From Planctomycetota bacterium (GTDB lineage: Bacteria > Planctomycetota > UBA1135 > JADKAF01): a stretch of 64,000 bases of DNA. This document shows, in pieces, positions 35,699 through 44,849 of the stretch; the stretch's first letter is position 1, and each line of letters begins with the position of its first letter. The notes under the pieces were generated by a model. It searched no databases, was not told where the DNA came from, and saw only the letters and a list, made by a program, of their open reading frames with translations. The position numbers and the translations under genes are program-made. The stretch covers positions 5,580,001 to 5,644,000 of the forward strand of contig JADKAF010000001.1 of assembly GCA_016719295.1 (NCBI GenBank). The letters run 5' to 3'.

Positions 35699-35825
35699 GG
35701 TCCGCGGATCTGCCCTCGGAAGTCGCGCCGCTGTGCAGGCGCGACCGCGAGAATCGATGGGCTGCCTCGTCACAGCAAAGGTCCCCCGGATAGCCTGGCG
35801 ATCCAGTTACCACCCACGGACCGTC

Positions 35826-36221
35826 ATGACCATCGCTCGCGCTCTTGCCGCCGCGTTCGTTTCGCTCCTCTGCTTCGGCTGCACCGGCGAAGATCCGGCA
35901 CCGGCGCCCAACTCGAGCCAGGAGGCAACGCGACTTGATCTTCTTCAGCGCGCGGCTTCCCTACTCGATGGCGCGGCTGATGCGGGCGCGCTCCGAGCAG
36001 CTCAGCCAGAGCTGGACCGGCTCGCCAAACAAGCGAAGGACCTGCCCGCTCTCGAGCAGACCGAGAGCGCCAGGGCCGTGGTAGCACGCATCGGTGCGGC
36101 CCTGAAGAGGACGGGCGCATCCGAGTCCGACGTGAAGTCTACGGCCGCCAGCCTCGGCGAGATCTGCGGCGCGAAGGACGACACCGAGAAGGTGGCGCCG
36201 TTCATCTACGCGACGTACTGA
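35826..36221 (+). CDS. Small exported protein, probable lipoprotein
   Basis: The 131-residue protein has a hydrophobic signal segment (IARALAAAFVSLLCFGC) ending in a cysteine that could be a lipidation site, although the lipobox is atypical. The mature part is helical and charged (LLQRAASLLDGAADAGALRA, QPELDRLAKQAKDLPALEQT). The stretch 36222-36525 after it holds no gene. Surface lipoproteins in phage-like elements sometimes block superinfection, but nothing here proves that. Confidence 0.55.
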   Translation: MTIARALAAAFVSLLCFGCTGEDPAPAPNSSQEATRLDLLQRAASLLDGAADAGALRAAQPELDRLAKQAKDLPALEQTESARAVVARIGAALKRTGASESDVKSTAASLGEICGAKDDTEKVAPFIYATY

Positions 36222-36525
36222 TTCGTCGCACCGATCGCCGCACGAGGCCGTCACGCGCATCACCAGCGCGCGGTACGTCCTCTTCGGCGTTCGCATTGAC
36301 TGCGCAGCTATCGCACCAGCGAGCCCGTGGCGGCCCTCTGAAGCGAAGGCGCAACTCGCGCGCACAGGCCTGCGCATCCCGATCTAGCAAGTCGAACCCG
36401 GCCCGAGATCTGCACCCGATCGCGCCGCCACTCGCACCCCACGTCCGCTCGAATCATCCGCCACGTGGCCATCCGAAGAATCCTCCGCACGCGGGTCCTA
36501 TTCGCCTTCCCTGTGCTGCGCATCA

Positions 36526-36536
36526 GAGCGTGTATG
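36526..36536 (+). promoter_or_regulatory. GAGCGTGTATG motif, instance 3
   Basis: It lies 36 bases before the start at 36572 of the integrase-like small protein. Third identical copy of the 11-mer in element A. Confidence 0.45.
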
Positions 36537-36571
36537 CGGTCGTTCCAGACGGCCACAAGGAGGCCAAGACG

Positions 36572-37018
36572 ATGACGACCACGGATGACGCGCCGAAGGC
36601 CAAGAAGGCCAAGGCCACGAAGAAGACCGCGAAGCCCACCTGGACCCTGACCGAGACCGCCCTCGCCTACCTCGAGTCGCTGAAGGCGGGGCACAAGAGC
36701 GAGTCGACGATCAACGCCTACGCCGCGGACTTGGACCTCGCGACGGAAGTCCTCGGCGCCGAGACGCCGGTCGGCGCGATCACGCCGGCGGATGTCGAGC
36801 GCTTCAACACCTCGCAGCAGGTGACGACGACGAAGAGCGGACGCGCGAAGGCGCAGCCGACGATCGACCGCAGCCGCCGCGTGCTCCGGCTCGCGCTGAC
36901 GTTCGCCGAGCAGAGCGGTGCGATCGAGACGGCGCCGATCGAAGCGAAGTCGCGCGCGAAGAAGGACGTGCCGCTCAGCCAGCGCGAGGTGGTCGGCAAC
37001 GACGACGCCAGGCTCTAA
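36572..37018 (+). CDS. Integrase-like protein with core-binding (SAM-like) domain only
   Basis: The 148-residue protein has a Lys/Ala-rich N-terminus and then a tyrosine-recombinase N-terminal fold (ALAYLESLKAGHKSESTINA, YAADLDLATEVLGAE, VERFNTSQQVTTTKSGRAKA, RVLRLALTFAEQSGAI). There is no catalytic domain: none of the R-H-R-Y residues are present. After the TAA the same frame stays open for 22 codons to a TAG at 37087 (NPSDPAQITYASTGERVTE), so the stop may be a recent mutation or a read-through site. It could regulate the recombinase encoded next by competing for arm-type or core sites. Confidence 0.6.
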   Translation: MTTTDDAPKAKKAKATKKTAKPTWTLTETALAYLESLKAGHKSESTINAYAADLDLATEVLGAETPVGAITPADVERFNTSQQVTTTKSGRAKAQPTIDRSRRVLRLALTFAEQSGAIETAPIEAKSRAKKDVPLSQREVVGNDDARL

Positions 37019-37166
37019 CCAAGCGCGAATCCCAGCGACCCGGCGCAGATCACCTACGCCTCGACGGGCGAGCGGGTCACCGAGTAGCGGAACGGGCGGC
37101 TGCTGGGACGCGATCCTGCCGGCCGCCCTGCCTCTCCTTCCAAGCGATCAATCCAAGGAGGCACCC

Positions 37167-38006
37167 ATGCACCTCAACGACGCGATCGCCGCATTCCAGC
37201 TCCAGCTCGAGGCGGACGGCAGATCGATCCACACGCGGAAGCAGTACGCGCGGCACCTGCGGCTGCTCGGCTCCTGGCTCGCTACGAACGGCATCCCGGC
37301 CGAGCTCGGCGCGATCACGACGCAGGTGGTCGCGCGCTTCCTGGTGAGCGACGCGGCGAGGAAGACGGCGGACGGCGCGACGAAGCTGGCGACGAGCACG
37401 AACGCGCTGCGGACCTCGGTGCGGGTGTTCTTCCAGTTCGCCGAGCTCGCGAGCTTCGTGGCGCGATCGCCGGGCATGTTGGTCCGCCGGGCTCGCTGCG
37501 GTGAGCCACCGCCTCGAGCGCTCTCGGACGGCGAGGTCGAGCGGTTGCTGGCAGTCGCCGCGAAGGGCGAGGCGCGGGACGAGCTCCTGGTCCGGCTGCT
37601 GCTCGGGACCGGACTCAGACTCGGAGAGGCCCTGGCCCTCGAGGTCGGGGACATCGACCTACACCGCGGCGTGATCTCGGTGCGGAAGGCGAAGAACGAC
37701 AGGCCGAGGGTGGCGTACGTGCCGGCAGAACTCGTGCCGCGGCTGGCCGAGTGGATCCGGGACCGAGAGGGGCCGCTGTTCCCGATCTCAGGGCGGCATG
37801 CGCAGCGGATGATCGAGCGGATGGCGAGAGAGGCGGGAGTGACGGCGTCGGCGCATGCGCTGCGGCACACGGTTGCGACGCGGGTCTACGCGCGGACCGG
37901 CGACCTCGGCGTGGTGCAGCGGGTCCTGGGGCACGCGTCGGTGGCGACGACGGTGCGGTATGCGAGGCCGGAAGAGGCGGTGGTGCGGAGGGCGGTTGGG
38001 GCGTAG
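37167..38006 (+). CDS. Tyrosine recombinase / integrase
   Basis: The protein is 279 residues from ATG 37167, after an AAGGAGG ribosome site. The N-terminal SAM-like domain (IHTRKQYARHLRLLGSWLAT) precedes a catalytic domain with Arg in LLGTGLRLGEALALEVGDID, HxxR in AHALRHTVATRVYA, the LGHASVATT box and the nucleophile Tyr265 in TTVRYARPEE. All catalytic residues are present and length is normal for XerC/D-like phage or island integrases. It closes element A on the right and adjoins an AT-richer cargo region. Confidence 0.95.
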   Translation: MHLNDAIAAFQLQLEADGRSIHTRKQYARHLRLLGSWLATNGIPAELGAITTQVVARFLVSDAARKTADGATKLATSTNALRTSVRVFFQFAELASFVARSPGMLVRRARCGEPPPRALSDGEVERLLAVAAKGEARDELLVRLLLGTGLRLGEALALEVGDIDLHRGVISVRKAKNDRPRVAYVPAELVPRLAEWIRDREGPLFPISGRHAQRMIERMAREAGVTASAHALRHTVATRVYARTGDLGVVQRVLGHASVATTVRYARPEEAVVRRAVGA

Positions 38007-38170
38007 GAGATCGCATTGGTTTCCTCTGGGCGCCTGGACTACCGATGCTTCTTGCGCAGACATTGGCACTCGGCTAGTTTCGCCGGTCTTGCCTCGCTTC
38101 AAAGCGCTCGGCAACGTACCCGCTACAACTCGCGATCCAGCATCCGGTACTTGTTCTTAGAGGCAGTCGC

Positions 38171-39220
38171 ATGCAATTCGAGCCTGTTCGACTGGCTGAT
38201 CGGCGCTACGACTGCACACTCTTTGTCGACGCTGGAACGCTAATCGTCGGAAAGATGCTCCAACAGGATCTGCATCGAATGGGAATCGTGTGCTTCCTGA
38301 GTATGGGCTTCGACTTTCGATCGCTCATGAACATTGGTAGTCGCATGATGCGGTCCCAATTGGCGCAGACGCGAAGCGCAGTATTTCTTTACTCCGAGAC
38401 GTACTTTCGGTGGTGTCTGAATCAGAATCCCATTCCAGACTTCATGCTTCGGGATGGTATTGGGGGAGGTCTCTTGTTTCTGGCTTCGGAAGACGTTCCG
38501 ATTGCAGTCGTTCGGCTCGAAGGCCAGTTCCTGTTTCCTGTCGAAGACCCTGTAGCCTCTATTGATGCGCGATTCATGGGCGAGATTGAGCTACTGCTGC
38601 GAATTCATGAAGCAATAGGGCATATCGTGAAGGCGCAGGATAAGATGGCCGTGATGGCCGATGCCCTGAAGGGCCTTGGGCGCGTGAGGGAAGAGAAAAA
38701 GAAGCTATTCATTCCCGTCTTTGGTCCCGACCCGGAACTTGCAGAGACAAAGCCTTTGGAGCCAGAGGGGAAGCTGGCTCGGCTAAGATTGCAACTCGTA
38801 AGTAGCATTGATGCATTTACTGAGGCAAATGGCGTTCTTCCAGAGTACCTCTCCGAGGTGGCGGAAACGTCACTGGAGAGGGCATTGACCCCTGGATTTC
38901 AGGAGAAGCTCGTTGCTATGGGGGCGATCCTCATTGTCAACTTGGTCTATTCGCCGGGAACGATCGGTGAGCTTCACATGTTTGCTGAGCTTCCGAAGTT
39001 GTCGGGGAAGTCAATCGTTGCCGTTCTGAAAGACCACGAGCGGGGATTCCCTAGGAAGGAGGGCGCCGAGCAGTCCCGTATCAACGGTGCAGAGATCCTG
39101 CCGTTTTCAATGGCAGACTTAGACAGTGGGAAGCTTCAGCAGGAGCTGATCGGGAAGATTCGCGACAAGATCCAGGCGAGGTTAAGTCGAGTCATTAGAG
39201 AGGATAGCGAGCTTGATTGA
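38171..39220 (+). CDS. Two-domain protein: TIR-like N-terminus, nucleoside-hydrolase/transferase-like C-terminus
   Basis: The protein has 349 residues. Residues ~12-110 follow the TIR layout: YDCTLFVDAGTLIVGKMLQQ, RMGIVCFLSM, QLAQTRSAVFLYSETYFRWC. The Glu expected after S/T-W-C for NADase activity is not at the usual place (WCLNQN). The last third has AMGAILIVNLVYSPGTIGELHMF; the SPGT-x-x-EL motif is reminiscent of nucleoside 2-deoxyribosyltransferase/SLOG-like domains used in anti-phage effectors. The gene is AT-richer than its surroundings and stands next to an integrase, a typical site for defence cargo. Both domain calls are inference. Confidence 0.45.
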   Translation: MQFEPVRLADRRYDCTLFVDAGTLIVGKMLQQDLHRMGIVCFLSMGFDFRSLMNIGSRMMRSQLAQTRSAVFLYSETYFRWCLNQNPIPDFMLRDGIGGGLLFLASEDVPIAVVRLEGQFLFPVEDPVASIDARFMGEIELLLRIHEAIGHIVKAQDKMAVMADALKGLGRVREEKKKLFIPVFGPDPELAETKPLEPEGKLARLRLQLVSSIDAFTEANGVLPEYLSEVAETSLERALTPGFQEKLVAMGAILIVNLVYSPGTIGELHMFAELPKLSGKSIVAVLKDHERGFPRKEGAEQSRINGAEILPFSMADLDSGKLQQELIGKIRDKIQARLSRVIREDSELD

Positions 39221-39232
39221 CCTTGTCGCCTC

Positions 39233-39310
39233 TCGGCACCACGCTCCCGGTCGCGCAGATCTCTTGGCAGCGCTTCAACGCGCGTGGACCAGGATCGCGG
39301 CTGGGATGCG
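39233..39310 (+). pseudogene. Fragment of the sigma4-like AT-hook/HTH family
   Basis: Translation gives GRADLLAALQRAWTRIAAGM followed by REVDRLA, matching GREDLLAELQRARHRIAAGL in the proteins at 41399-42783 and 7744-8613. The rest is unrecognisable. The stretch from here to 39863 otherwise holds no intact gene. It is the third trace of this family in the window. Confidence 0.55.
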
Positions 39311-39863
39311 GGAGGTTGATCGCCTGGCCCGGCAGAGCAGCGATGGCCCGGAGGTCGGCGCGGAGCTCGTTGGCGGGCTGGGCTTGCGGCGAGCCGTGCG
39401 ATCTGGGGCGACGGTAGGAGCGGGTCGGGCCGCGCGGGGCGGCGCGCGGGCTCTCTGGGGCGGCATCTTGCCGGATAGCGGGGCGGGAGCCAAGAGCAGA
39501 GATGGAGAGAGCTCGGGGCGACCAGCTTGCCCTGCGAAATCATGGCCCGCGGGTAGGCGTCCGGCGCAACGCCGACGACGATCGCACTGCCCTCTCGACA
39601 GCCGACTCGGCTCCGCTATCCTCTCCCTCTCTTCCCGAGCCCCGAGAGTTGGATGGCTGCCTCGCCCTTGTCCCAGGTCCTCGTCGATGTTCGCGAGCGC
39701 ATCGCCGAGGCCGGCGCGCGATGAATGAACGAGCGTTCTGCGATTGCGAAGACTCGCGCGCCGTACGACTGGTCAGACGAGTCGGAGGCGAGGCGGTAAT
39801 TTCGGGGGCCAGATGGGGGGGATTTTCTCACACACGACAGTGGAAAGGACAAATAGGAGACGC

Positions 39864-41264
39864 GTGTACACTCCATTCAGCAAACGATTCGATGAACTGA
39901 TTGCGCCAGACCTTGAAGTCCTTCGAAGCGTCCCCGAAGGATGGTATGTCGAATACAAGCGCGAGGTCCCGGCTCCGACGTCGATCGCGAAGTCGATTTC
40001 GGCTTTCGCTAATACATTTGGCGGTTGGCTATTCTACGGAGTTGAGGAGGTCGCGAAGGAGAATCCCGTCGCCGGCACCCTTCGTGGTATCCCGAAGGAT
40101 CAGATTGATGCAGCAATTCAGCGCATCCGGCAATCCGTGGCAGAGAACTCGAATCCCACTCCCTTCTTTGAGGCGAGGCCGATCTGGGGCCCATTGCCTT
40201 CGATGAGGCTTGAGGCGGAGCACGCCATAATCTGCGTACGAACGCCGTCGAGCCTCAATGCTCCACACGTTCACAAGAACGGCGTCATCTATAGGCGAGT
40301 TGCGGATAGTTCGGAGCCGAAGCCGGAGAGCGATCGATTTGTCCTGGACCAGCTATTTAGGCGCGCGGACGGCTTGCGAACTGAATATGCAACCTGGATC
40401 GATGATGACCCTGAGTTCTCCAAAGCAGAAGGAAACACAGTCTACGCAAGACTTCTTCTCGTGGCTGATCTCTGGAAGGACCAAGAGCCCTGGCTAGGTG
40501 CACCGCTGCAGGAAGTGCGCGGCATTCTCGGTGGCCGAGATCGGCTCCTTAGTTCCGTTCCCCTTGATACCGTGCACAGCACTTCATACGGCTATGTCGG
40601 TAGGCAGCTCGCAGGAAACAACCCCGAGCTCCTCGGCCTAACCTGGAAGCTGAAGCGAACATTGGAGAGCGAGGTAATTGTTCCATTGCCTCTCTATACT
40701 CCTGGTCACCTGAGCGTCTTTAAGCATAAGCTGCGAGGATACGCGAACATTGATCGATTTGCCTCCCTGCTCGAGCGTCATGCGATGGAAGCGCCGCGAA
40801 TCGTAGACCTAAACCATCTGTTTGGAGTCATCCTGGGAATCGTTAGAACGCAGCGACTGCTGCTCAGAGCGGCTCGGTTGCCGGGAAAGTTTTACGCAAA
40901 GGTGAAGCTTCTCCATGTATGGCGGACAATTCCGTTCATCGATGTTGTGCCGGTACTCGAAGGATTTGAGAGGTCTGGCCTCCCCATGTGCTTGGAGTCA
41001 AGCGTACTATCGCCTCCCGGAGCGCAACCCGAATCCTTCTTCGAGCTAAATGAGCACGACGACGTTGGAGAAGAGGCTGTGCGCATGATCGTCCAGTCCA
41101 TGATGATATTCGGGCACGTCGCGCTCGCATATGGTGTGCCGTCGTGGATGGATCATGCAGGCGAAGGAGAGTTGCCACCCTACCACGAGGAGCTCGTGCA
41201 GGCAGGCGAGCGCGCCATGAACGTGCAGCGTGACCGCGTTCAGGAAGCAAGAGAGAAGGACTGA
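39864..41264 (+). CDS. AlbA_2 / Schlafen-type domain protein
   Basis: The start chosen is GTG 39864, after a TAGGAGA site, giving ~466 residues. The N-terminal AlbA_2 (divergent AAA_4) domain has WYVEYKREVPAPTSIAKSIS, AFANTFGGWLFYGVEE, HAIICVRTPSSLNAP and HKNGVIYRRVADSSEP. The remaining ~290 residues are alpha-helical and unlike any domain I know. AlbA_2 domains are related to Schlafen RNases and also occur in transcription regulators and defence proteins. The gene is AT-richer than the bulk and shares that trait with the TIR-like gene upstream. Confidence 0.75.
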   Translation: MYTPFSKRFDELIAPDLEVLRSVPEGWYVEYKREVPAPTSIAKSISAFANTFGGWLFYGVEEVAKENPVAGTLRGIPKDQIDAAIQRIRQSVAENSNPTPFFEARPIWGPLPSMRLEAEHAIICVRTPSSLNAPHVHKNGVIYRRVADSSEPKPESDRFVLDQLFRRADGLRTEYATWIDDDPEFSKAEGNTVYARLLLVADLWKDQEPWLGAPLQEVRGILGGRDRLLSSVPLDTVHSTSYGYVGRQLAGNNPELLGLTWKLKRTLESEVIVPLPLYTPGHLSVFKHKLRGYANIDRFASLLERHAMEAPRIVDLNHLFGVILGIVRTQRLLLRAARLPGKFYAKVKLLHVWRTIPFIDVVPVLEGFERSGLPMCLESSVLSPPGAQPESFFELNEHDDVGEEAVRMIVQSMMIFGHVALAYGVPSWMDHAGEGELPPYHEELVQAGERAMNVQRDRVQEAREKD

Positions 41265-41398
41265 GCTGACGGAGAGCGCGGCTGGTAGCTCGGCGCGCCA
41301 AGCTCCTAGTGAGAACGCCACTTTGGCCCGCACTGCCGCATCGCTGAACGCGCGGGCGCCGACCTCCGGCGCGAGCGCAGCCTCCATGCCATAATCCC

Positions 41399-42783
41399 GT
41401 CCGCGACCACCGCCGACCTCCAATCCCCGCCGCTCGCCACCGCCGGCCCCGAAGGCCTCCCCGCCGACCTCGCTCCAGTCCTGGTCCACGGCGATCGCCT
41501 CGCTGACCGACCGCGAGCTCTCCGCGGTGGTGCTGCGCTTCGGGTTCAGGACCGGCAAGGCCGAGTCATTCGCCGCGATCGGGCGCGAGCTCGGTGCGAA
41601 CCGGATCCGCGTGCAGGCTGTCTTCAGGAACGCGATCCAGCGGCTCGGCGCGCAGGACGAGACGCGCGGGTTGGCGCGATACCTGGCGGACTTGAACGCC
41701 GTGCTGAGCGAGGAGGAGCCGGCGGAGATAGCGAGTCGGCCGGTGCCGGTGATCGAGGAGGTCGACGAGGTGGAGCCTGACAAAGGCGAGGACGCGCCTG
41801 AGCCAACTCGCGAAGTTCCGGTGCGCGAAGATGCGAACGCCGTGTCACCGGAAGCAGCCGCCGTCGATCAAGACGAGCCGGTCTCCGAGCGCGACGCCCT
41901 GAAGCTGGTCCGCGCCGCCGACCGTGAGCTCGCGCGAGCCATCGAGGAGTGCGTCGGTCGCGAGGATCTCCTGGCAGAGCTTCAGCGCGCGCGGCACAGG
42001 ATCGCGGCGGGGCTGCGGGAGATCGAGCTGGCCTCCGTCGAGAAGCCGGTGGTGGTGGTCTCCGGCAAGCGCCGCGAAGGCCGTCCCTTCAACGTGGTCG
42101 AGAACGAGCGCCGCGCCGCGCTACTCACGCGCCTCGTGGCCGGCGAGATCACCAACGCCGAAGCCGCAGCCGAGCTCGGCATCAAGGCGAGCGCGTGGTC
42201 GTCGTGGAAGGTGCTGCATCGCAAGCGCATGGCCGCAGTCGAAGCGCCCGGAGGTGCAGACCGCTCGCCTGAGCGGACCTCCGTCAGGCGTGGACGCGGC
42301 CGTCCCGCGAACGTCCAAGAGACCGCTCGCCGCGCCGCGGTGCTCGAACGCGTCCTGGCCGGCGAGATCTCGAACGCCGAAGCTGCCACGGAGCTCGGGA
42401 TCAACCTGGGCACGTGGGGAGCATGGAAGTCGGGCTACATGAAGCGGACCGGCATCGTCCGGGCGCCGATCGCGCGCGCGTCCGTCGAACCCACGTCGAT
42501 CCCGACGCGGAAGCGCGGACGCGGACGCCCCGTGGACCCGGCCCGGCTGGCGATGTTCGAGCGCGTGCAGCGTGGCGAGCTAGGTCATGACGAGGCCGCG
42601 GCCGAGCTGGGCATCAAGCTGAGCGCGTGGAGCTCCTGGCAGACCTACCACACGAAGCGCGGGGATCGTCCTGACGTCGCAGCCTCTTCGGCGATGAGCC
42701 TCTCCGACTTCGAGAGCTTCGGAGTCGAGCTCCGCCTCCGGCTCCGAGACCTCCAAGCGCTCGTAGAGAAGCGGTTGGGGTAG
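41399..42783 (+). pseudogene. Sigma-region-4-like protein with three AT-hook/HTH repeats, 5' frameshift
   Basis: The main frame (41527-42783) gives ~418 residues. A sigma4-like HTH (LTDRELSAVVLRFGF ... SFAAIGRELGANRIRVQAVF) is followed by an acidic linker and REDLLAELQRARHRIAAGL. Three tandem units come next, each with a basic GRP-type AT-hook (KRREGRPFN, RGRGRPANVQ, KRGRGRPVDP) and an HTH of the form (F/L)xR(V/L)xxGE(I/L)xxxEAAxELGI, then (S/T)WxxW(K/Q)xxxxKR. The N-terminal codons (GLPADLA) match the paralogue at 7744 in another frame: one extra T at ~41475. The gene may be broken or start later. A DNA-binding regulator is likely. Confidence 0.65.
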
Positions 42784-43534
42784 GGGCCAGAGGCTGAGGG
42801 GCGGCTGGCGTGACGAGGCTAGTCGCACGACGGGCGCTTGGGCGTGGCGGGGAACAGATCTGAAGGTGGAGCCAGCGAGCGCAGGACAATCGAGAGGCGA
42901 ATCACTGCGGGCCGCCGATCGCTATTCGAGCGCGTTCGACGCAGCCGAAAGGTCGGCCTGATCGCGGTGCCGAGACGGGAGATCCGACGGCGCAGATCTT
43001 GGACGGGCTCCAGCGCTTCAGCGACTCGGTCGGGAGCTGAGGGAGCGCATCCGTGCGCTGGCGTAGCCTGCTCAGCAGTCGTTCCCGAAACCTGAGGGCC
43101 TCAAGCGCAGCTCGAGAACAACGCGCCGGATCGTTCCCTGCCTCGTCTCGATCGGGCGCGCCGATCAAACCGCGGCATTCTGAGCTCTCGTGCCTTCACT
43201 CCGCCGCTCTGAATATGCACCACCTCCGCGAGGATGCACGAACCCTGGGCAGATGGGCTTCGATGCAGGTCTCTGCGGCGAGTCGAACGCGGTTGACCGA
43301 CTTCTCTTTCGATCCTGGCCGCTTTAGGCGTCAACGACTGCCGACGAAGACGCATTGTAGTTTGCGCTGTATGACAGAATTCCGACGCGTACGGGAATTC
43401 CCGAAGCGTGTAGGGAGATTCCGTACCACGCGAGCCACGCGTAGCTCCCCGATCCTCTGGATTTCGGAACTCGTCGCTTGACGGCATCGGCGGTCGCGCG
43501 TTGGATCGGCGTTGGTTCTGGAGAAGAGGTCGCT
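42784..43534. other. Gap without convincing genes
   Basis: I see no supported coding region. One inverted repeat, GAATTCC...GGAATTC (about 43378-43401), precedes the glycosyltransferase gene. Confidence 0.4.
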
Positions 43535-44488
43535 ATGAACTCTCGATCCGTCTGCCGACGTCTGCGAAGCGCGCGTGCTCGAGCCTCGACGCGAGCCCAT
43601 CGAGGCTCGGCGAACACCTCGACTGCACCGCTCGTCTCGGTCGTGGTCCCGACGTTCAACGAACGCGAGAACCTGGCCGAGCTCACCTTGCGACTCGACG
43701 AGGCGATGCGGAAGGCAGCGCTGACGGCGGAGTTCATCATCGTCGATGACGCCTCGCCGGACGGCACGCTGGAAGAGGCTCGTCGCCTCGCCGCCGCTCA
43801 TCCCGTGGTTACGATCGAACGCGGCGGCCCGCGCTCGCTCTCGCTCGCCGTGCTCGATGGGATCTTCTGCTCTCGTGGCGAAGTCGTCGTCGTGATGGAT
43901 GCCGATCTCTCGCATCCGCCCGAGGTCGTGCCCACGCTGGTCGAAGAAATCTTGCGCGGAGCGGAGTTTGCGATCGGCTCGCGCTTCGTCGCGGGCGGCA
44001 GCACCGACGACTCCTGGGGCCGCTTCCGCCGCGTGAACTCCTGGGTCGCGTCCCTTTGCGCGCGACCGCTCGTGTGTCTCACCGATCCAATGGCGGGCTT
44101 CTTCGCGACGCGCCGTTCCGTTCTGCAGCGCGTGCCTGGGCATCGCGCCTTCGTCGAATGGACCCCGCCGCGAGTTCAAGGCCGTGCTCGATTTCGTCGT
44201 CAGGTGTGGACCGCACGCCTGCCCTCCGCGCGCGAAGCGCAGGGCGAGAACTCGCCTGGGCGGGCGACTCCGCCGATCCCGTCCTCTCACCATCGCGCCT
44301 CGGTGGAAGATCGGCCGCGGAGGCTGGGCAGGAACGGCGCGACGGATACCACAGCTCTGGCGAGCGACTTCGCGCCTCGTTCTGCGCGGCCCTGGAGCGC
44401 TCCCTGCAAGCGCTCCCGCAGAGCAAGTCCACCCCGCGTGCCCGACGGCGCGCCGAGCGGGCTGCGATCTGGTAGACCCCGAAGATGA
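43535..44488 (+). pseudogene. GT2 family glycosyltransferase (polyprenyl-phosphate mannosyltransferase type), decayed 3' end
   Basis: After a basic ~35-residue start, the GT2 domain is well preserved: PLVSVVVPTFNERENLAEL, FIIVDDASPDGTLEEA, GEVVVVMDADLSHPPEVVP (DxD), FAIGSRFVAGGSTDDSWG, DPMAGFFATRRSVLQRV. DPM1-like enzymes continue with a GFK-type helix and an RxxGxSKL segment. Here such traces appear in other frames (for example REFKAVLDFVVRC), so frameshifts follow codon ~205. It therefore looks recently inactivated. It stands just before the first gene of the paralogue array. Confidence 0.7.
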
Positions 44489-44498
44489 GGTCTTAGCG

Positions 44499-44840
44499 AT
44501 GTACGTGCAGTTGGCTACGAATCTCGCGTTTGAAGGCGGCCCTGCTTACTCGCGCTCAATAAATCTTGATGCAGCGATTGCGACGCGGGTGGAGGTCTCA
44601 GTTTCTGATGCTCTGGGACTTAGCTTGGCCGTTGTAGTTCAGGTGAGCGACGACTTGCGGAGCTGGGCTGATCAGTCTCGTCGCAGCCCGCATGTCTCAG
44701 GGGACGGATTCTACATCTTCTCGGTTCCTGATGATCCTGACTCAGAAGCGAGCAAGGTTGCTGCCCGATACTTGCGCCTCAAGTACTCTGGTGCTGGAAC
44801 TGCAACATTAAATGCAGGCGTTCACTTGAATCACGCCTAG
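44499..44840 (+). CDS. Paralogue array protein 1 (~111-residue beta-rich family)
   Basis: The 113-residue protein starts at ATG 44499: MYVQLATNLAFEGGPAYSRS, SLAVVVQVSDDLRSWADQ, then AARYLRLKYSGAGTATLNAG and a C-terminal HLNHA. It shares with the proteins at 49838, 50185 and 50545 an N-terminal Y-S-R/E-A start, a central Q-x-(S/G)-(D/N)-DL-x-x-W block and a C-terminal R-Y/V-x-R-L-K/R-Y/F-x-G-x-G-x-A block. It is cut off from the others by ~4.8 kb of IS DNA. No signal peptide. Family not recognised; a beta-sandwich is likely. Confidence 0.65.
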   Translation: MYVQLATNLAFEGGPAYSRSINLDAAIATRVEVSVSDALGLSLAVVVQVSDDLRSWADQSRRSPHVSGDGFYIFSVPDDPDSEASKVAARYLRLKYSGAGTATLNAGVHLNHA

Positions 44841-44849
44841 AAATGAGAG

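Noticed and set aside
39653..39724. Start of a YggS-like (PLP-binding) protein, 23 codons ending in LVDVRERIAEAGAR
   Set aside because: The similarity is too short to support; possibly the 5' end of a chromosomal gene cut by an insertion.
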